DNA from: an uncultured Acholeplasma sp.
GTDB taxonomy: Bacteria > Bacillota_I > Bacilli_A > Acholeplasmatales > Acholeplasmataceae
Reading direction: 5' to 3'
DNA: 52,826 nucleotides
NCBI GenBank assembly: GCA_937934685.1
Contig: CALGYU010000008.1
Coordinates: 1-52,826, forward strand
Shown here: piece after piece, positions 24,441 to 32,540 of the stretch
How the letters are laid out: every line of letters begins with the position of its first letter
How positions within the stretch are numbered: position 1 is the first letter of the stretch
Position numbers and translations under genes: made by a program
Notes under the pieces: generated by a model
What the model saw: the letters and a program-made list of their open reading frames with translations, nothing else
What the model was told of the DNA's origin: nothing
Database searches by the model: none

Positions 24441-25874
24441 TTAGTAAGCTCTAGCAAACATAATGGTTTGTTTGGCTTTTTGTTTTGTAATTGGACAAAG
24501 TTCTGTTACCAACGGTTCATCAACAATAACTCTTGCCGTAGCGCCTGTTTCTTCTTTGATAAGAAGTTCAGCTTCTTGTCCTGAAATACTCATTTTTACA
24601 TAGCCACCTTTTTCAATTAATTCTTTAAATTCTTCATAAGTGTGAGCGATATGTGTGTTCTTTTCTAAATGATTCATGGCATTTTGATACATTGCTTCGT
24701 GGATTTCTTTTAATACTTGGTCCATATTGTTTTTTACATCGCTTAGTTTAACATTTACTTTCACACGATTGTATCGAGTGAATAAAGTAACTTCACCATT
24801 TTCTAGGTCTCTTGGTCCAATTTCAATTCTTACTGGAATACCTTTCATTTCAGATTCACTGAATTTCCATCCTGGTGATTTATCTGAATCATCTAGTGAC
24901 ACTCTATATTGTGTTTTAAGTTCGTTATAAAGGTCTTGTGAGGCTTTTTTAACTTCTTCTCTGTGGGATTGGATTGGAACGATTACAATTTGTTCTGGTG
25001 CCAAATATGGAGGTAATACCAATCCTTCATCATCACCGTGAACCATAATTACTGCCCCAATTAATCTAGTAGATACACCCCATGATGTTTGGTGAACTGG
25101 TTTTAATTGATTATCTTTATCTTGGAATTCGATGCCAAATGCTTGGGCAAAGCCTGTGCCTAGATAATGAGATGTTCCAGATTGTAATGCTTTACCATCA
25201 TGCATGAGTGCTTCAATTGAGTAGGTTTCTACTGCTCCTGCAAATTTTTCTTTTTCGGTTTTAATTCCTGTTACAAATGGAATTGCTAGTAAATCTTTTC
25301 CTAGGTCTTCATATATATGAAGCATTTGCATGGTTTCTTTTCTAGCTTCTTCTTCACTTGCATGAACGGTATGGCCTTCTTGCCATAAAAATTCCTTACC
25401 TCTTAAAAATGGTCTGGTTGTTTTTTCCCATCTAACTACACTACACCATTGATTATAAAGTTTAGGTAAATCTCTATGAGAAGAAATAATTTTAGCGTAA
25501 TGTTGTGAGAATAAAACCTCAGAGGTTGGTCTGATGATTAATCTTTCTGCTAAATCTTCGTTTCCTGTGGTGGTGATCATTGCTGTTTCTGGCGCAAATC
25601 CTTCGATATGATCTTTTTCTTTTTGGAATAATGATTCTGGGATAACCATTGGGAAGTAAACGTTGTGATGATTGGTTTCTTTAAATCTCTTATTCAAATA
25701 ATCTTGCATGTTTTCCCATAGTGCATATCCATATGGTCTATAGATAATAAATCCTTTAACATCAGAGTATTCCATTAGTTCTGCTTTTTGGCATAAATCC
25801 GTATACCATTGTGCAAAATCTTCTTCTCTGGATGTAATAGATTCTACTAGTTTTTTCTTATCATTTTTACTCAT
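24441..25874 (-). CDS. proS: Prolyl-tRNA synthetase, eukaryote/archaeal-like type
   Basis: Charges tRNA(Pro). At 477 residues this is the shorter ProRS type, without the editing domain inserted between motifs 2 and 3 in most bacterial ProRS. Class II motif 2 is visible as WCSVVRWEKTTRPFLRGKEF (about 135-155), motif 3 near GDDEGLVLPPYLAP, an anticodon-binding domain follows, and the C-terminus ends in Tyr (FARAY), a feature of this type. The type occurs in mycoplasmas and Borrelia. The order is fic, cvfB, proS on the same strand, separated by 15-16 bases. Confidence 0.95.
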   Translation of the reverse strand: MSKNDKKKLVESITSREEDFAQWYTDLCQKAELMEYSDVKGFIIYRPYGYALWENMQDYLNKRFKETNHHNVYFPMVIPESLFQKEKDHIEGFAPETAMITTTGNEDLAERLIIRPTSEVLFSQHYAKIISSHRDLPKLYNQWCSVVRWEKTTRPFLRGKEFLWQEGHTVHASEEEARKETMQMLHIYEDLGKDLLAIPFVTGIKTEKEKFAGAVETYSIEALMHDGKALQSGTSHYLGTGFAQAFGIEFQDKDNQLKPVHQTSWGVSTRLIGAVIMVHGDDEGLVLPPYLAPEQIVIVPIQSHREEVKKASQDLYNELKTQYRVSLDDSDKSPGWKFSESEMKGIPVRIEIGPRDLENGEVTLFTRYNRVKVNVKLSDVKNNMDQVLKEIHEAMYQNAMNHLEKNTHIAHTYEEFKELIEKGGYVKMSISGQEAELLIKEETGATARVIVDEPLVTELCPITKQKAKQTIMFARAY

Positions 25875-25889
25875 TTTTTCACCTAATTT

Positions 25890-26735
25890 TTAATCTTCTT
25901 TTAATATTGTCTCATCGTCTATAAACTCAATGAGTCTTTCTTTATATAAGTAACCTAAGGCTCTTTTAAATGCTTTTCTACTTAGGTTAAAAACTTCTTG
26001 AATAACTTCTGAGTTAGTATCTGCTGTGTAAGGCATTTTATTGTTATGATTTCTTAAATATTCTAAAATCATTTCTGCATCATCATATCTAACGACTTCT
26101 TTATTGGCAATTAAACTACCTTCATAACCAATAGGGCTTTGGTAGCTAATTTTAAAATTAACCGCTTCGCCTAAGCGATATTTTTTTCTTAACTGGCTGT
26201 TTCTAATTAAAACGGTATTCCCAGTTTGAGTGACGACAAAAATACCTACTTGTCCTAAGACTTGAACATAGCCAAGGACTTCATCATGAAGTTGATATTC
26301 ATTTTCTTTTTTGGGCAATTCATCAAACATTACTGGTTTGGCTAACATTTTATTTTTGATACGTAATTCCACATATAATTGATCGCCTACTTGTGGCCAT
26401 AAATTTTCGTTTAGTGGTAAATCATCTTTTGAAAATAAAACATCTTTTGAAATGCCTAAATCTAAAAAAACGCCTAAATTTTTATTAACATCCACAACTT
26501 CTAAAAAGCCTGGATTTTCTATTGTAATTTTAGGTGTTTTAAGTGTTCCTGCTAGTCTACCTTTATTATCGATATATAAAAAGGTTGGCACAACCATATC
26601 TGGTTCTAATGCTTGGTTATCTGATTCATTAACGTGAAGAAAAACTTCTTCATCGTGTTCGTTTTTTAAAACAAAAGCGATGTCTGTTTTTCTAACAACT
26701 GTTAATTGATTGATATCTCCTACTTTTAAAGTCAT
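25890..26735 (-). CDS. cvfB: CvfB/YitL-type S1 RNA-binding protein
   Basis: A 281-residue protein with tandem S1-like domains (about 1-60, 70-130 and 145-200; for instance GFLEVVDVNKNLGVFLDLGISKDVLF) and a C-terminal winged helix (VFNLSRKAFKRALGYLYKERLIEF). CvfB homologues bind RNA and in Staphylococcus affect virulence expression; here only RNA binding can be inferred. AGGTGA precedes the ATG. It lies between fic and proS in a probable operon. Confidence 0.85.
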   Translation of the reverse strand: MTLKVGDINQLTVVRKTDIAFVLKNEHDEEVFLHVNESDNQALEPDMVVPTFLYIDNKGRLAGTLKTPKITIENPGFLEVVDVNKNLGVFLDLGISKDVLFSKDDLPLNENLWPQVGDQLYVELRIKNKMLAKPVMFDELPKKENEYQLHDEVLGYVQVLGQVGIFVVTQTGNTVLIRNSQLRKKYRLGEAVNFKISYQSPIGYEGSLIANKEVVRYDDAEMILEYLRNHNNKMPYTADTNSEVIQEVFNLSRKAFKRALGYLYKERLIEFIDDETILKED

Positions 26736-26751
26736 AAAATCACCTGATACA

Positions 26752-27486
26752 TTAAATCATTTCTAAATAATTAATTAATGCATCGTATCTTTCTAATATT
26801 ATTTTTGATAAATATCCGCTAAATGCGTCTAAATTTTTTTCTTCTTTAAAAACATCTATCGATGTTTTGTATAAAATAGATTCTTTTTTGGGGATAGTGA
26901 TGGGGATGTATCCATCAAGTAATAAATAGTAATTCATCACTAGTCTGGCTATTTTTTGGTTTCCTTCTAAAAAGGGATGTATTTTAGAAATGCTTGCATG
27001 AGCAAATGCAGCTTTTTGAACGGTTGTTCCTTTAAAACGTTCTATGTCAAAGAAATATTTTTTCATTCTATCATAGACTTTAATATAGTTAGGTGGTTGA
27101 TGTCTTGAGTTTTCTAGTTGAATATTAACCCCTCTATAACTGCCGCCTGAACTGATGCCCTTTAATAACATATCATGTAGATCTTTTAAGATTTCTTCTG
27201 TTAATTTGCGTCTTTGAATTACTAACTTTTCAATCCATTGATAGGCTTTAGCTAAATTAATGATTTCTTTTTGCTCGCGTTCACTATACTTAGAGACGAT
27301 GATTTCCTTTTTTATTAGATTTTCTACTTCTTCTTTACTCATTTGGGATGTTTTTTCTAAGTTAATTGAGTCATATACAAAATCTACTAAAAACTGAAAT
27401 TCAATGTTTGAACATTTATCAGAATCACTGTTTGCTCTAAGTTCGTTATAGTGTAGCCTTTCTACTTCTAATAAATCTTTTTCCAT
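26752..27486 (-). CDS. Fic-family protein with altered active-site motif
   Basis: Fic enzymes usually transfer AMP to a target hydroxyl. This 244-residue protein has the fold markers YRGVNIQLENSRHQPP near 118-132 and the motif HPFLEGNQKIAR at 170-181. The catalytic His170, Glu174, Asn176 and Arg181 are present, but the usual GNGR becomes GNQK, changing the glycine and the phosphate-binding Arg178 to Lys. An inhibitory-helix-like motif S-x-x-x-E (Ser40, Glu44) is followed by Lys45 instead of Gly/Asn, resembling class II Fic proteins. Activity is therefore uncertain. No toxin/antitoxin partner is adjacent; the neighbour is cvfB. Confidence 0.8.
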   Translation of the reverse strand: MEKDLLEVERLHYNELRANSDSDKCSNIEFQFLVDFVYDSINLEKTSQMSKEEVENLIKKEIIVSKYSEREQKEIINLAKAYQWIEKLVIQRRKLTEEILKDLHDMLLKGISSGGSYRGVNIQLENSRHQPPNYIKVYDRMKKYFFDIERFKGTTVQKAAFAHASISKIHPFLEGNQKIARLVMNYYLLLDGYIPITIPKKESILYKTSIDVFKEEKNLDAFSGYLSKIILERYDALINYLEMI

Positions 27487-27554
27487 AAATTAGATCACTC
27501 CCACTCCATATATTGTATTATATCATATTAAAACTATTATATTGAGCCTTATTA

Positions 27555-27593
27555 TTAAAAAAAGGATAAGCAATTATAGAAATGCTTATCCTT
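27555..27593 (-). terminator. Terminator after the amino-acid ABC operon
   Basis: Eleven-base stem AAGGATAAGCA / TGCTTATCCTT with a ten-base loop and a T run on minus. The ATPase stop codon lies in the stem. Confidence 0.9.
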
Positions 27594-28323
27594 GGTTAAA
27601 TCTTTTTAAAAATGCTTTTGTTCTTTCATTTTTAGGGTTTTCAAATAGTTCTTTTGGTGTACCTTCTTCTAAAATAATGCCTTCTGACATAAAAACAATT
27701 CTATCAGATATTTCTTTTGCAAAAGCCATTTCATGCGTCACAATGACCATGGTCATTCCTTCTTTGGCTAAAGTTTTAATGGCTGTTAGAACTTCTCCTA
27801 CTGTTTCTGGATCAAGGGCACTGGTTGGTTCATCAAATAGCATGACGGTTGGGTCCATACATAATGATCTTGCAATAGCAACTCTTTGTTTTTGACCACC
27901 AGATAAGGTTTTAACATCTTGCATGATATAGTCTTGCATCCCCACTTTAGTTAGTTCTTCTAAAGCTTTTTGATGAGAGGTGTCTTTATCTTTTTTTAAA
28001 ACTTTGATTTGTGAAAGCATGCAGTTTTCTAAAACATTTTTATTGTTAAAAAGGTTAAAACTTTGGAAGACCATACCAATTTCTGTTCTTAGTTTATTGA
28101 TGTTTGCTTTTTTATCTAAGATGTTTTGGTTTTGGTAATAAATTTCTCCTTTATCTGGATATTCTAATAAGTTTAAGCAGCGAAGCAAGGTTGATTTTCC
28201 GCTCCCGCTTGAACCTATAATAGTGACAATTTCACCTGGATTAACATGAAAATTAATGTCTTTTAAAACAATATTTTCTCCAAATTGTTTCCCTAAATTT
28301 TTTACTGTAATGATTGGTTGCAT
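27586..28323 (-). CDS. Polar amino acid ABC transporter ATPase, probably lysine
   Basis: A GlnQ/HisP-type ATPase of 245 residues, full length. Walker A GSSGSGKST (about 37), signature TLSGGQKQR (about 140), Walker B VMLFDEPTSALD and the switch His in THEMAF are all visible. It energises uptake with the permease and binding protein upstream. AAGGAGG precedes the ATG. Lysine specificity is inferred from the riboswitch before the operon. Confidence 0.92.
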   Translation of the reverse strand: MQPIITVKNLGKQFGENIVLKDINFHVNPGEIVTIIGSSGSGKSTLLRCLNLLEYPDKGEIYYQNQNILDKKANINKLRTEIGMVFQSFNLFNNKNVLENCMLSQIKVLKKDKDTSHQKALEELTKVGMQDYIMQDVKTLSGGQKQRVAIARSLCMDPTVMLFDEPTSALDPETVGEVLTAIKTLAKEGMTMVIVTHEMAFAKEISDRIVFMSEGIILEEGTPKELFENPKNERTKAFLKRFNQG

Positions 28324-28333
28324 GGTGTCCTCC

Positions 28334-29362
28334 TTAATTAGAACTTGGTAGAGCTAAAGATGGAAGGTTTAATCTTTTTTCTACTCGTCTTAAAATAGCA
28401 GATACTGTTGATGTTAAGAATAAATATATGAGTGCTGCGATGATAAATGGTGGGAAAAATTCTATATATTTTCCTTGTACAATTTCAGCTACTCTAAAGA
28501 TATCTTCTACCATGATTACACTTAAAACTGCCGTGTCTTTGATGTTGATAACAAACTCATTTCCAATTGCTGCCATCGAATTTTTAATGGCTTGCGGATA
28601 GATTACAAATAGCATGGTTTGAACTGAATTTAATCCTAAAGACATCGCGCCTTCTGTTTGTCCTTTATCAATAGATTCAATCCCACCTCTTAGGACTTCT
28701 GTTAAGTATGCGGTGGTGTTGATGGTAACTGTTACTAATCCCGCAATAAGGTAATCCCAATTTAAAACGCCTCTGACACCCCAAAATAAGATCATAGCTT
28801 GGACCATCATTGGTGTTCCTCTAATAATCGTGACATATAATTTGATGATTTTTCTGACTAAGTGTTTAAAAAATCTTTTGATTGTGCTATCTGTTGGGTT
28901 TATTTTGATGGTAACTAATGCACTAAAGAGTAGGGCAATGAGTAATCCCATAACCGTTCCGATTAAAGATAAATATAATGTGGTTCTTATGCCTTCTGTA
29001 AACTTAGAACCATATTCTGTTAGAATGTCTCCATACATGTTTCCATTTAAAATATTTCCTAGAAATTTAAAGATGCCATTGAAGATAACCCCAATAGAAT
29101 AATCATAAATCGTTGGAAAAGAAAAGACAATGAAAAGGAAGATAACCAATAAAATGATGGTTTTTATTTTTTTCCATAGTGGATGTTCTTCTTCATATTT
29201 TTTAAACGGTTTCCTTAGAGTTTTAGTGAAGATCAAACCAATTGTATCATCTAGAATGATTGATAGTATTTCATATAAAGTGATAAAGACAAGCGCAAAG
29301 GCTTGTCCAATATATGAAAATACTTTTTTAATTGGTTGGGTTATTTTATTAACTAATTCCAT
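28334..29362 (-). CDS. Polar amino acid ABC permease with long N-terminal extension, probably lysine
   Basis: The C-terminal 220 residues are a HisM/GlnP-type permease: the FTEGIRTTLYLSLIGTVMG segment (about residue 120), IRGTPMMVQ, and the EAA loop EGAMSLGLNSVQTML near 240. A 110-residue N-terminal extension precedes this. It holds two hydrophobic segments and a charged stretch (RKPFKKYEEEHPLWKK), and I do not recognise it. Ordinary members are 215-240 residues; this one is 342. It is one of a three-gene operon with the binding protein upstream and the ATPase downstream. Confidence 0.88.
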   Translation of the reverse strand: MELVNKITQPIKKVFSYIGQAFALVFITLYEILSIILDDTIGLIFTKTLRKPFKKYEEEHPLWKKIKTIILLVIFLFIVFSFPTIYDYSIGVIFNGIFKFLGNILNGNMYGDILTEYGSKFTEGIRTTLYLSLIGTVMGLLIALLFSALVTIKINPTDSTIKRFFKHLVRKIIKLYVTIIRGTPMMVQAMILFWGVRGVLNWDYLIAGLVTVTINTTAYLTEVLRGGIESIDKGQTEGAMSLGLNSVQTMLFVIYPQAIKNSMAAIGNEFVINIKDTAVLSVIMVEDIFRVAEIVQGKYIEFFPPFIIAALIYLFLTSTVSAILRRVEKRLNLPSLALPSSN

Positions 29363-29378
29363 ATATATTCACTCTTTT

Positions 29379-30218
29379 TTAATTAGCTGCGCGAGAAACT
29401 GCTTCTTCCATCCAAAGATTTCTTGTTTCTTGGGTGATGGTTGCTAAAATTTCATTGATTCTTTGTTGTAACTCTGTGTCTACTTTTCTATGACCAATTG
29501 CTAACTCTCTATCTTCATCGTTGACATTAAAAATGTTTTCTGTTGTATCTAAGACGATTTTAAGTTTGTTGTTTGCTTCAACCATACCTAAAGCAACTGG
29601 TTTTTCTACGACTGTAAAATCAGCGTTTCCTGAAGTAATGTCTTGTGATATCAGTGGGACGGTATCTCTTACTGGTAAGGATACTGAGCCATGATTTGTT
29701 TTCACATAATCTACTAATTCAGCATAAATTGTTCCTATTTGTCCTACTCCTTTGGCCCCTTTTAATTGACTTAGGTTATTAATATCAGCATATGCGCCTT
29801 CTTTTGATACGACAACAACGTGATTTGACATGTAGTAAACATCTGTGAAGCTAATGGTTTTTTGTCTTTCTGCTGTAGGGCTCATTCCTGCAATGATTAA
29901 ATCTATTTCTCCTGTTTTTAAAGCAGAGCCTAATGATCCCCAAGGAATAGCTTTGATTTTTAATTCTAAACCTAATTGTTTAGCAATTTCCTTTGCAATT
30001 TCAACATCATATCCTGCCACATATGAACCTGTACTTCCTTCTAGTGGATAGTTGTACTCAGTTGGACTTGTTTCCATCCAGTTAAATGGTGGGTAATCTG
30101 CTTCCATTCCTACTGTGATGTAACCTTGTTCAAAGTTAAATTCTTTTTCTGTGTTGCCACAAGCAACCAGGGTGATGCTAATTAGTACGATGACTAATGT
30201 TGTAATGATTTTCTTCAT
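29379..30218 (-). CDS. Polar amino acid-binding lipoprotein, probably lysine
   Basis: A 279-residue SBP family 3 protein. The signal peptide ends in the lipobox LVAC, then an acidic linker. The ligand-binding segments are GMEADYPPFNW (about 40-50), the IPWGSLGSALKTGEIDLIIAGMSPTAER region and a C-terminal ENIFNVNDEDRELAIGHRK. The frame extends upstream to 30269, but that would run through the riboswitch terminator; GAGGAAGAG before the ATG at 30218 decides the start. First gene of the operon controlled by the lysine riboswitch. Confidence 0.88.
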   Translation of the reverse strand: MKKIITTLVIVLISITLVACGNTEKEFNFEQGYITVGMEADYPPFNWMETSPTEYNYPLEGSTGSYVAGYDVEIAKEIAKQLGLELKIKAIPWGSLGSALKTGEIDLIIAGMSPTAERQKTISFTDVYYMSNHVVVVSKEGAYADINNLSQLKGAKGVGQIGTIYAELVDYVKTNHGSVSLPVRDTVPLISQDITSGNADFTVVEKPVALGMVEANNKLKIVLDTTENIFNVNDEDRELAIGHRKVDTELQQRINEILATITQETRNLWMEEAVSRAAN

Positions 30219-30245
30219 TCTCTCTTCCTCTTTTCTTTTTTTAAT

Positions 30246-30475
30246 AAAAAAAAGCATCCGAGAGGACACTTTATAAAATCAATAGAAAACTGTATGTTGC
30301 TTTCTGATTTTGCAAGCGCCTCTACCTATGGTAGGAGTGTTATAAGTATTTCTTATAACCCCATATAAGTCTATTGTCATAAACTTATATTCGGCGATGG
30401 TTGCCTTTCCTATACTTCTTTGCCTACCGGCTCCATATAGTACTCATCTACATCGCATCCTCATGCTATTCTTTT
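30246..30475 (-). promoter_or_regulatory. Lysine riboswitch (L-box) with terminator
   Basis: The minus-strand leader carries lysine-aptamer signatures: GAGGATGCG, GATGAGTA, GGAAAGG followed by ATCGCCGAA, then paired arms ATATAAGT/ACTTATAT (30363-30370, 30383-30390) and TTATAAG/CTTATAA (30340-30346, 30352-30358) with GGGG between. A terminator AAAGTGTCC-TCTC-GGATGCTTT plus T run lies at 30246-30272. The 5' strand of the aptamer (30458-30467, AGCATGAGGA) can also pair with the terminator region, which would give the switch. Lysine binding would shut off the downstream importer. Assigned by eye from the family consensus. Confidence 0.85.
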
Positions 30476-30488
30476 TTTCACTGCATAC

Positions 30489-30517
30489 ATTGTAGTATAT
30501 TAAAGTTGTTTTGTCAA
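30489..30517 (-). promoter_or_regulatory. Promoter of the lysine riboswitch operon
   Basis: TTGACA (30512-30517) and TACAAT (30489-30494) on minus with a 17-base spacer. The start is predicted near 30482, just before the aptamer. Confidence 0.85.
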
Positions 30518-30535
30518 ACTTTTTGTTTTTTTAAC

Positions 30536-30562
30536 AAAAAAGAGGTTAGATTAACCTCTTTG
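30536..30562 (-). terminator. Terminator after the cold-shock gene
   Basis: Stem AGAGGTTA / TAACCTCT with a three-base loop and flanking A/T runs; the T run is on minus. Confidence 0.85.
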
Positions 30563-30584
30563 TTTGTTTGTTGCGAAATTCAAA

Positions 30585-30782
30585 TTATCGTTTAACAACG
30601 TTTGTAGCTTGTACGCCACGGTCGCCGTCTTTAACATCAAATTCTACTTGGTCGCCTTCTTGTAATGTTTTGAATCCTTCAGTTTGAATTGCGCTGAAGT
30701 GAACAAATACATCTTGTCCTTCTGATGAAGTAATGAATCCATATCCCTTACTTGCATCGAACCATTTTACTGTTCCAGTCAT
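30585..30782 (-). CDS. Cold-shock protein (CspA/CspB family)
   Basis: A 65-residue OB-fold RNA chaperone. RNP1 appears as KGYGFITS and RNP2 as DVFVHFSAI, after the MTGTVKWFDASKG start. Such proteins melt RNA structures on cold shock or act constitutively. AAGGAG precedes the ATG. A promoter TTGAGT-17-TATAAT (30828-30856, minus) lies about 45 bases upstream. The leader is short, with a small GGCTT/AAGCC hairpin, unlike the long thermosensing leader of enteric cspA. Confidence 0.95.
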   Translation of the reverse strand: MTGTVKWFDASKGYGFITSSEGQDVFVHFSAIQTEGFKTLQEGDQVEFDVKDGDRGVQATNVVKR

Positions 30783-30827
30783 TCGAGTACTCCTTTTTTA
30801 AATCTTGGCTTATTTAAGCCTACATTT

Positions 30828-30856
30828 ATTATACGCTATATTCTTTAAAAACTCAA
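30828..30856 (-). promoter_or_regulatory. Promoter of the cold-shock gene
   Basis: TTGAGT (30851-30856) and TATAAT (30828-30833) on minus, 17 bases apart. Confidence 0.75.
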
Positions 30857-30907
30857 TGTTTTTTAAAATTATGTTATTAAAAAGAGTTTTTGTTTGTTTA
30901 TTAGTAG

Positions 30908-30935
30908 TTGATTTTAATTTTTCTTGTGCTATAAT
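30908..30935 (+). promoter_or_regulatory. Promoter of tRNA-Thr
   Basis: TTGATT (30908-30913) and TATAAT (30930-30935), 16 bases apart, with TGC in front of the -10 (extended -10). It lies about 18 bases before the tRNA. Confidence 0.75.
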
Positions 30936-30952
30936 TATTTTGGTAATGATTG

Positions 30953-31026
30953 GCCCCCATAGTTTAGTGGCAAAACGCAGCAATGGTAATGCTGAAATAC
31001 AAGTTCGATTCTCGTTGGGGGCACCA
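30953..31026 (+). tRNA. tRNA-Thr(GGU)
   Basis: Seventy-four bases with CCA encoded. Acceptor GCCCCCA/TGGGGGC, D stem GTTT/AAAC, anticodon stem CAGCA/TGCTG with the loop ATGGTAA (anticodon GGT in DNA), and T stem ACAAG/CTCGT with TTCGATT loop. The T stem has one A-C mismatch in the middle. Discriminator A. It is transcribed alone from its own promoter to a terminator at 31071. Confidence 0.9.
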
Positions 31027-31070
31027 TTATTTTATATGATGTGTATTAGAATACGGTCAGTTATTTATTA

Positions 31071-31096
31071 AGAGACAATGGTTGTCTCTTTTTTTT
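31071..31096 (+). terminator. Terminator after tRNA-Thr
   Basis: Stem AGAGACAA / TTGTCTCT with a three-base loop and a T run on plus. Confidence 0.88.
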
Positions 31097-31111
31097 ATGA
31101 AATATTTTGTT

Positions 31112-32239
31112 TTAGTTTTTTATTAGTGGTTCTTCTTCAATACTCTTAAGCTTAAGTGGTTTTAATATCCATCCTGTTTTGTGATAATCATATGGTCTTT
31201 GTTTGTAATCATCTGCTTTGGATTGATTGGTTAAATACTTGGTTCTTTGTTCCCAGAACAGATAGGTTTTTTCTTCTTTAGGGTTTTTCTTTATTTGATC
31301 TAATTTATTTTGAAGTTCTATGTATGCTTCATTTTCATTGTAGACATAATAAAAATATAGAAGTTGTTGTGCTAAGGTATAGTGCTCTATTTTTTGTAGG
31401 TTTAAGTTTCTGTAGGTGTATTTTAGTTTTTCATTGATGGCATAAGAACCTATTGCTTGATCAAATATGATTTTATCCAAATAATGTGAAATAAAAGTTT
31501 GGCCTTCTATTGAGTGAACTTCTGTGCTTTTTTCTAGTTCATTGATGATTTTTTTCCATAAGAAAGTTTCGTTTTCTGCTTGATAATCACTCGTATCTCC
31601 ACCAGAAAGGATATACATTAAGGCAAACTTTGAATTCTTTTTTAATCTATCGGTTGCTACAAAGTCACCGTATAACCCATTAGCTGACACTTTTGATGCT
31701 GCCCAAATAAGAAACGTAATAAGAAGGATAAAGATCATAAAGTATAGACTTAATGCTGACATGATCGGATTTTTAATCGCCCAAAATAAAATGAAGGATA
31801 TGATAGAAAATCCTGCCAATCCTAAACTAAACAACGGTCCTGCTTGAATTGCTTTACTCATGCTTTTTATTGTTTTATCATATGTCTCTTCTTGTTCTAT
31901 TAAAGGTAGATTAGGCATCACTAGTCCACCAACGAGTTTTAATAAGTTAGGGTATATTGCAAATCTCCATCCTTTTTCATGTTTTACAAAAGTGAAACAT
32001 AAAACATAGAGTGCTCTAATTTTAATGCCTTCTTTAAGCAAGACAATTAGGTGTCCCATTTCATGTACTAAAATGGAGATAAATAGTGTCATCATAAAAA
32101 TAATAATGACTATATACCATTTAATGAGTTTTAACCCTTCAATTAAAACTGATAAGAATTGATGGTAAGATAATACACCAATTAGTACCCCTATTATGAA
32201 CATGATTAATATATATATCAGTGGCTTATTCTTTTTCAT
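31112..32239 (-). CDS. Membrane metalloprotease (site-2 protease / M50-like) with soluble C-terminal part
   Basis: A 375-residue membrane protein. Two N-terminal hydrophobic segments lead to the zinc motif HEMGH in the second (about residue 63), as in M50 peptidases that cut inside membranes. Two or three further hydrophobic segments follow (near 130-180, with SLGLAGFSIISFILFW and LYFMIFILLITFLIW). A second ligand is probably in the ANGLYGDFVATD region near 190, where S2P enzymes have NxxPxxxxDG; the Pro and Gly are not conserved, so activity is plausible but not certain. The last 160 residues are soluble, rich in Tyr, Leu and Lys, and unrecognised. GAGG before the ATG 32239 decides the start. 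Confidence 0.65.
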   Translation of the reverse strand: MKKNKPLIYILIMFIIGVLIGVLSYHQFLSVLIEGLKLIKWYIVIIIFMMTLFISILVHEMGHLIVLLKEGIKIRALYVLCFTFVKHEKGWRFAIYPNLLKLVGGLVMPNLPLIEQEETYDKTIKSMSKAIQAGPLFSLGLAGFSIISFILFWAIKNPIMSALSLYFMIFILLITFLIWAASKVSANGLYGDFVATDRLKKNSKFALMYILSGGDTSDYQAENETFLWKKIINELEKSTEVHSIEGQTFISHYLDKIIFDQAIGSYAINEKLKYTYRNLNLQKIEHYTLAQQLLYFYYVYNENEAYIELQNKLDQIKKNPKEEKTYLFWEQRTKYLTNQSKADDYKQRPYDYHKTGWILKPLKLKSIEEEPLIKN

Positions 32240-32346
32240 CTTATGCCTCATTCTTTATTTTTTAACCTTATTATGATTATATCTAAATTTCTGCTACTTG
32301 TCCAACAAGGGTTGTTAATATTTTTGTTTTTTTTTATGATAAAGGC

Positions 32347-32376
32347 TTGACAAAGTTATTGTTTTTTTGTTATTAT
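32347..32376 (+). promoter_or_regulatory. Promoter of tRNA-Gly
   Basis: TTGACA (32347-32352) and TATTAT (32371-32376), 18 bases apart, about 17 bases before the tRNA. Confidence 0.8.
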
Positions 32377-32393
32377 GATTAAGCATGTTGAGT

Positions 32394-32468
32394 GTGGGCG
32401 TCGTATAATGGTTATTACAAGGCCTTGCCAAGGCTTAAATGGCGGTTCGATCCCGCTCGCCCGCTCCA
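32394..32468 (+). tRNA. tRNA-Gly(GCC)
   Basis: Seventy-five bases with CCA encoded. Acceptor GTGGGCG/CGCCCGC (one G-U), anticodon stem AGGCC/GGCTT with loop TTGCCAA (anticodon GCC), T stem GGCGG/CCGCT with TTCGATC loop. Discriminator T(U), typical of glycine. The D stem keeps three pairs. Followed by a terminator at 32479-32499. Confidence 0.95.
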
Positions 32469-32478
32469 TTAGTTATTT

Positions 32479-32504
32479 AAACCCTATTGTTTAGGGTTTT
32501 TTTA
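32479..32504 (+). terminator. Terminator after tRNA-Gly
   Basis: Stem AAACCCTA / TAGGGTTT with a five-base loop and a T run on plus. Confidence 0.88.
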
Positions 32505-32540
32505 TTGTATTTTTTTACAAAAAAACAGACCGAAGTCTGT

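Noticed and set aside
30805..31071. 88-residue plus-strand ORF
   Set aside because: It runs across the tRNA-Thr gene and has no family resemblance.
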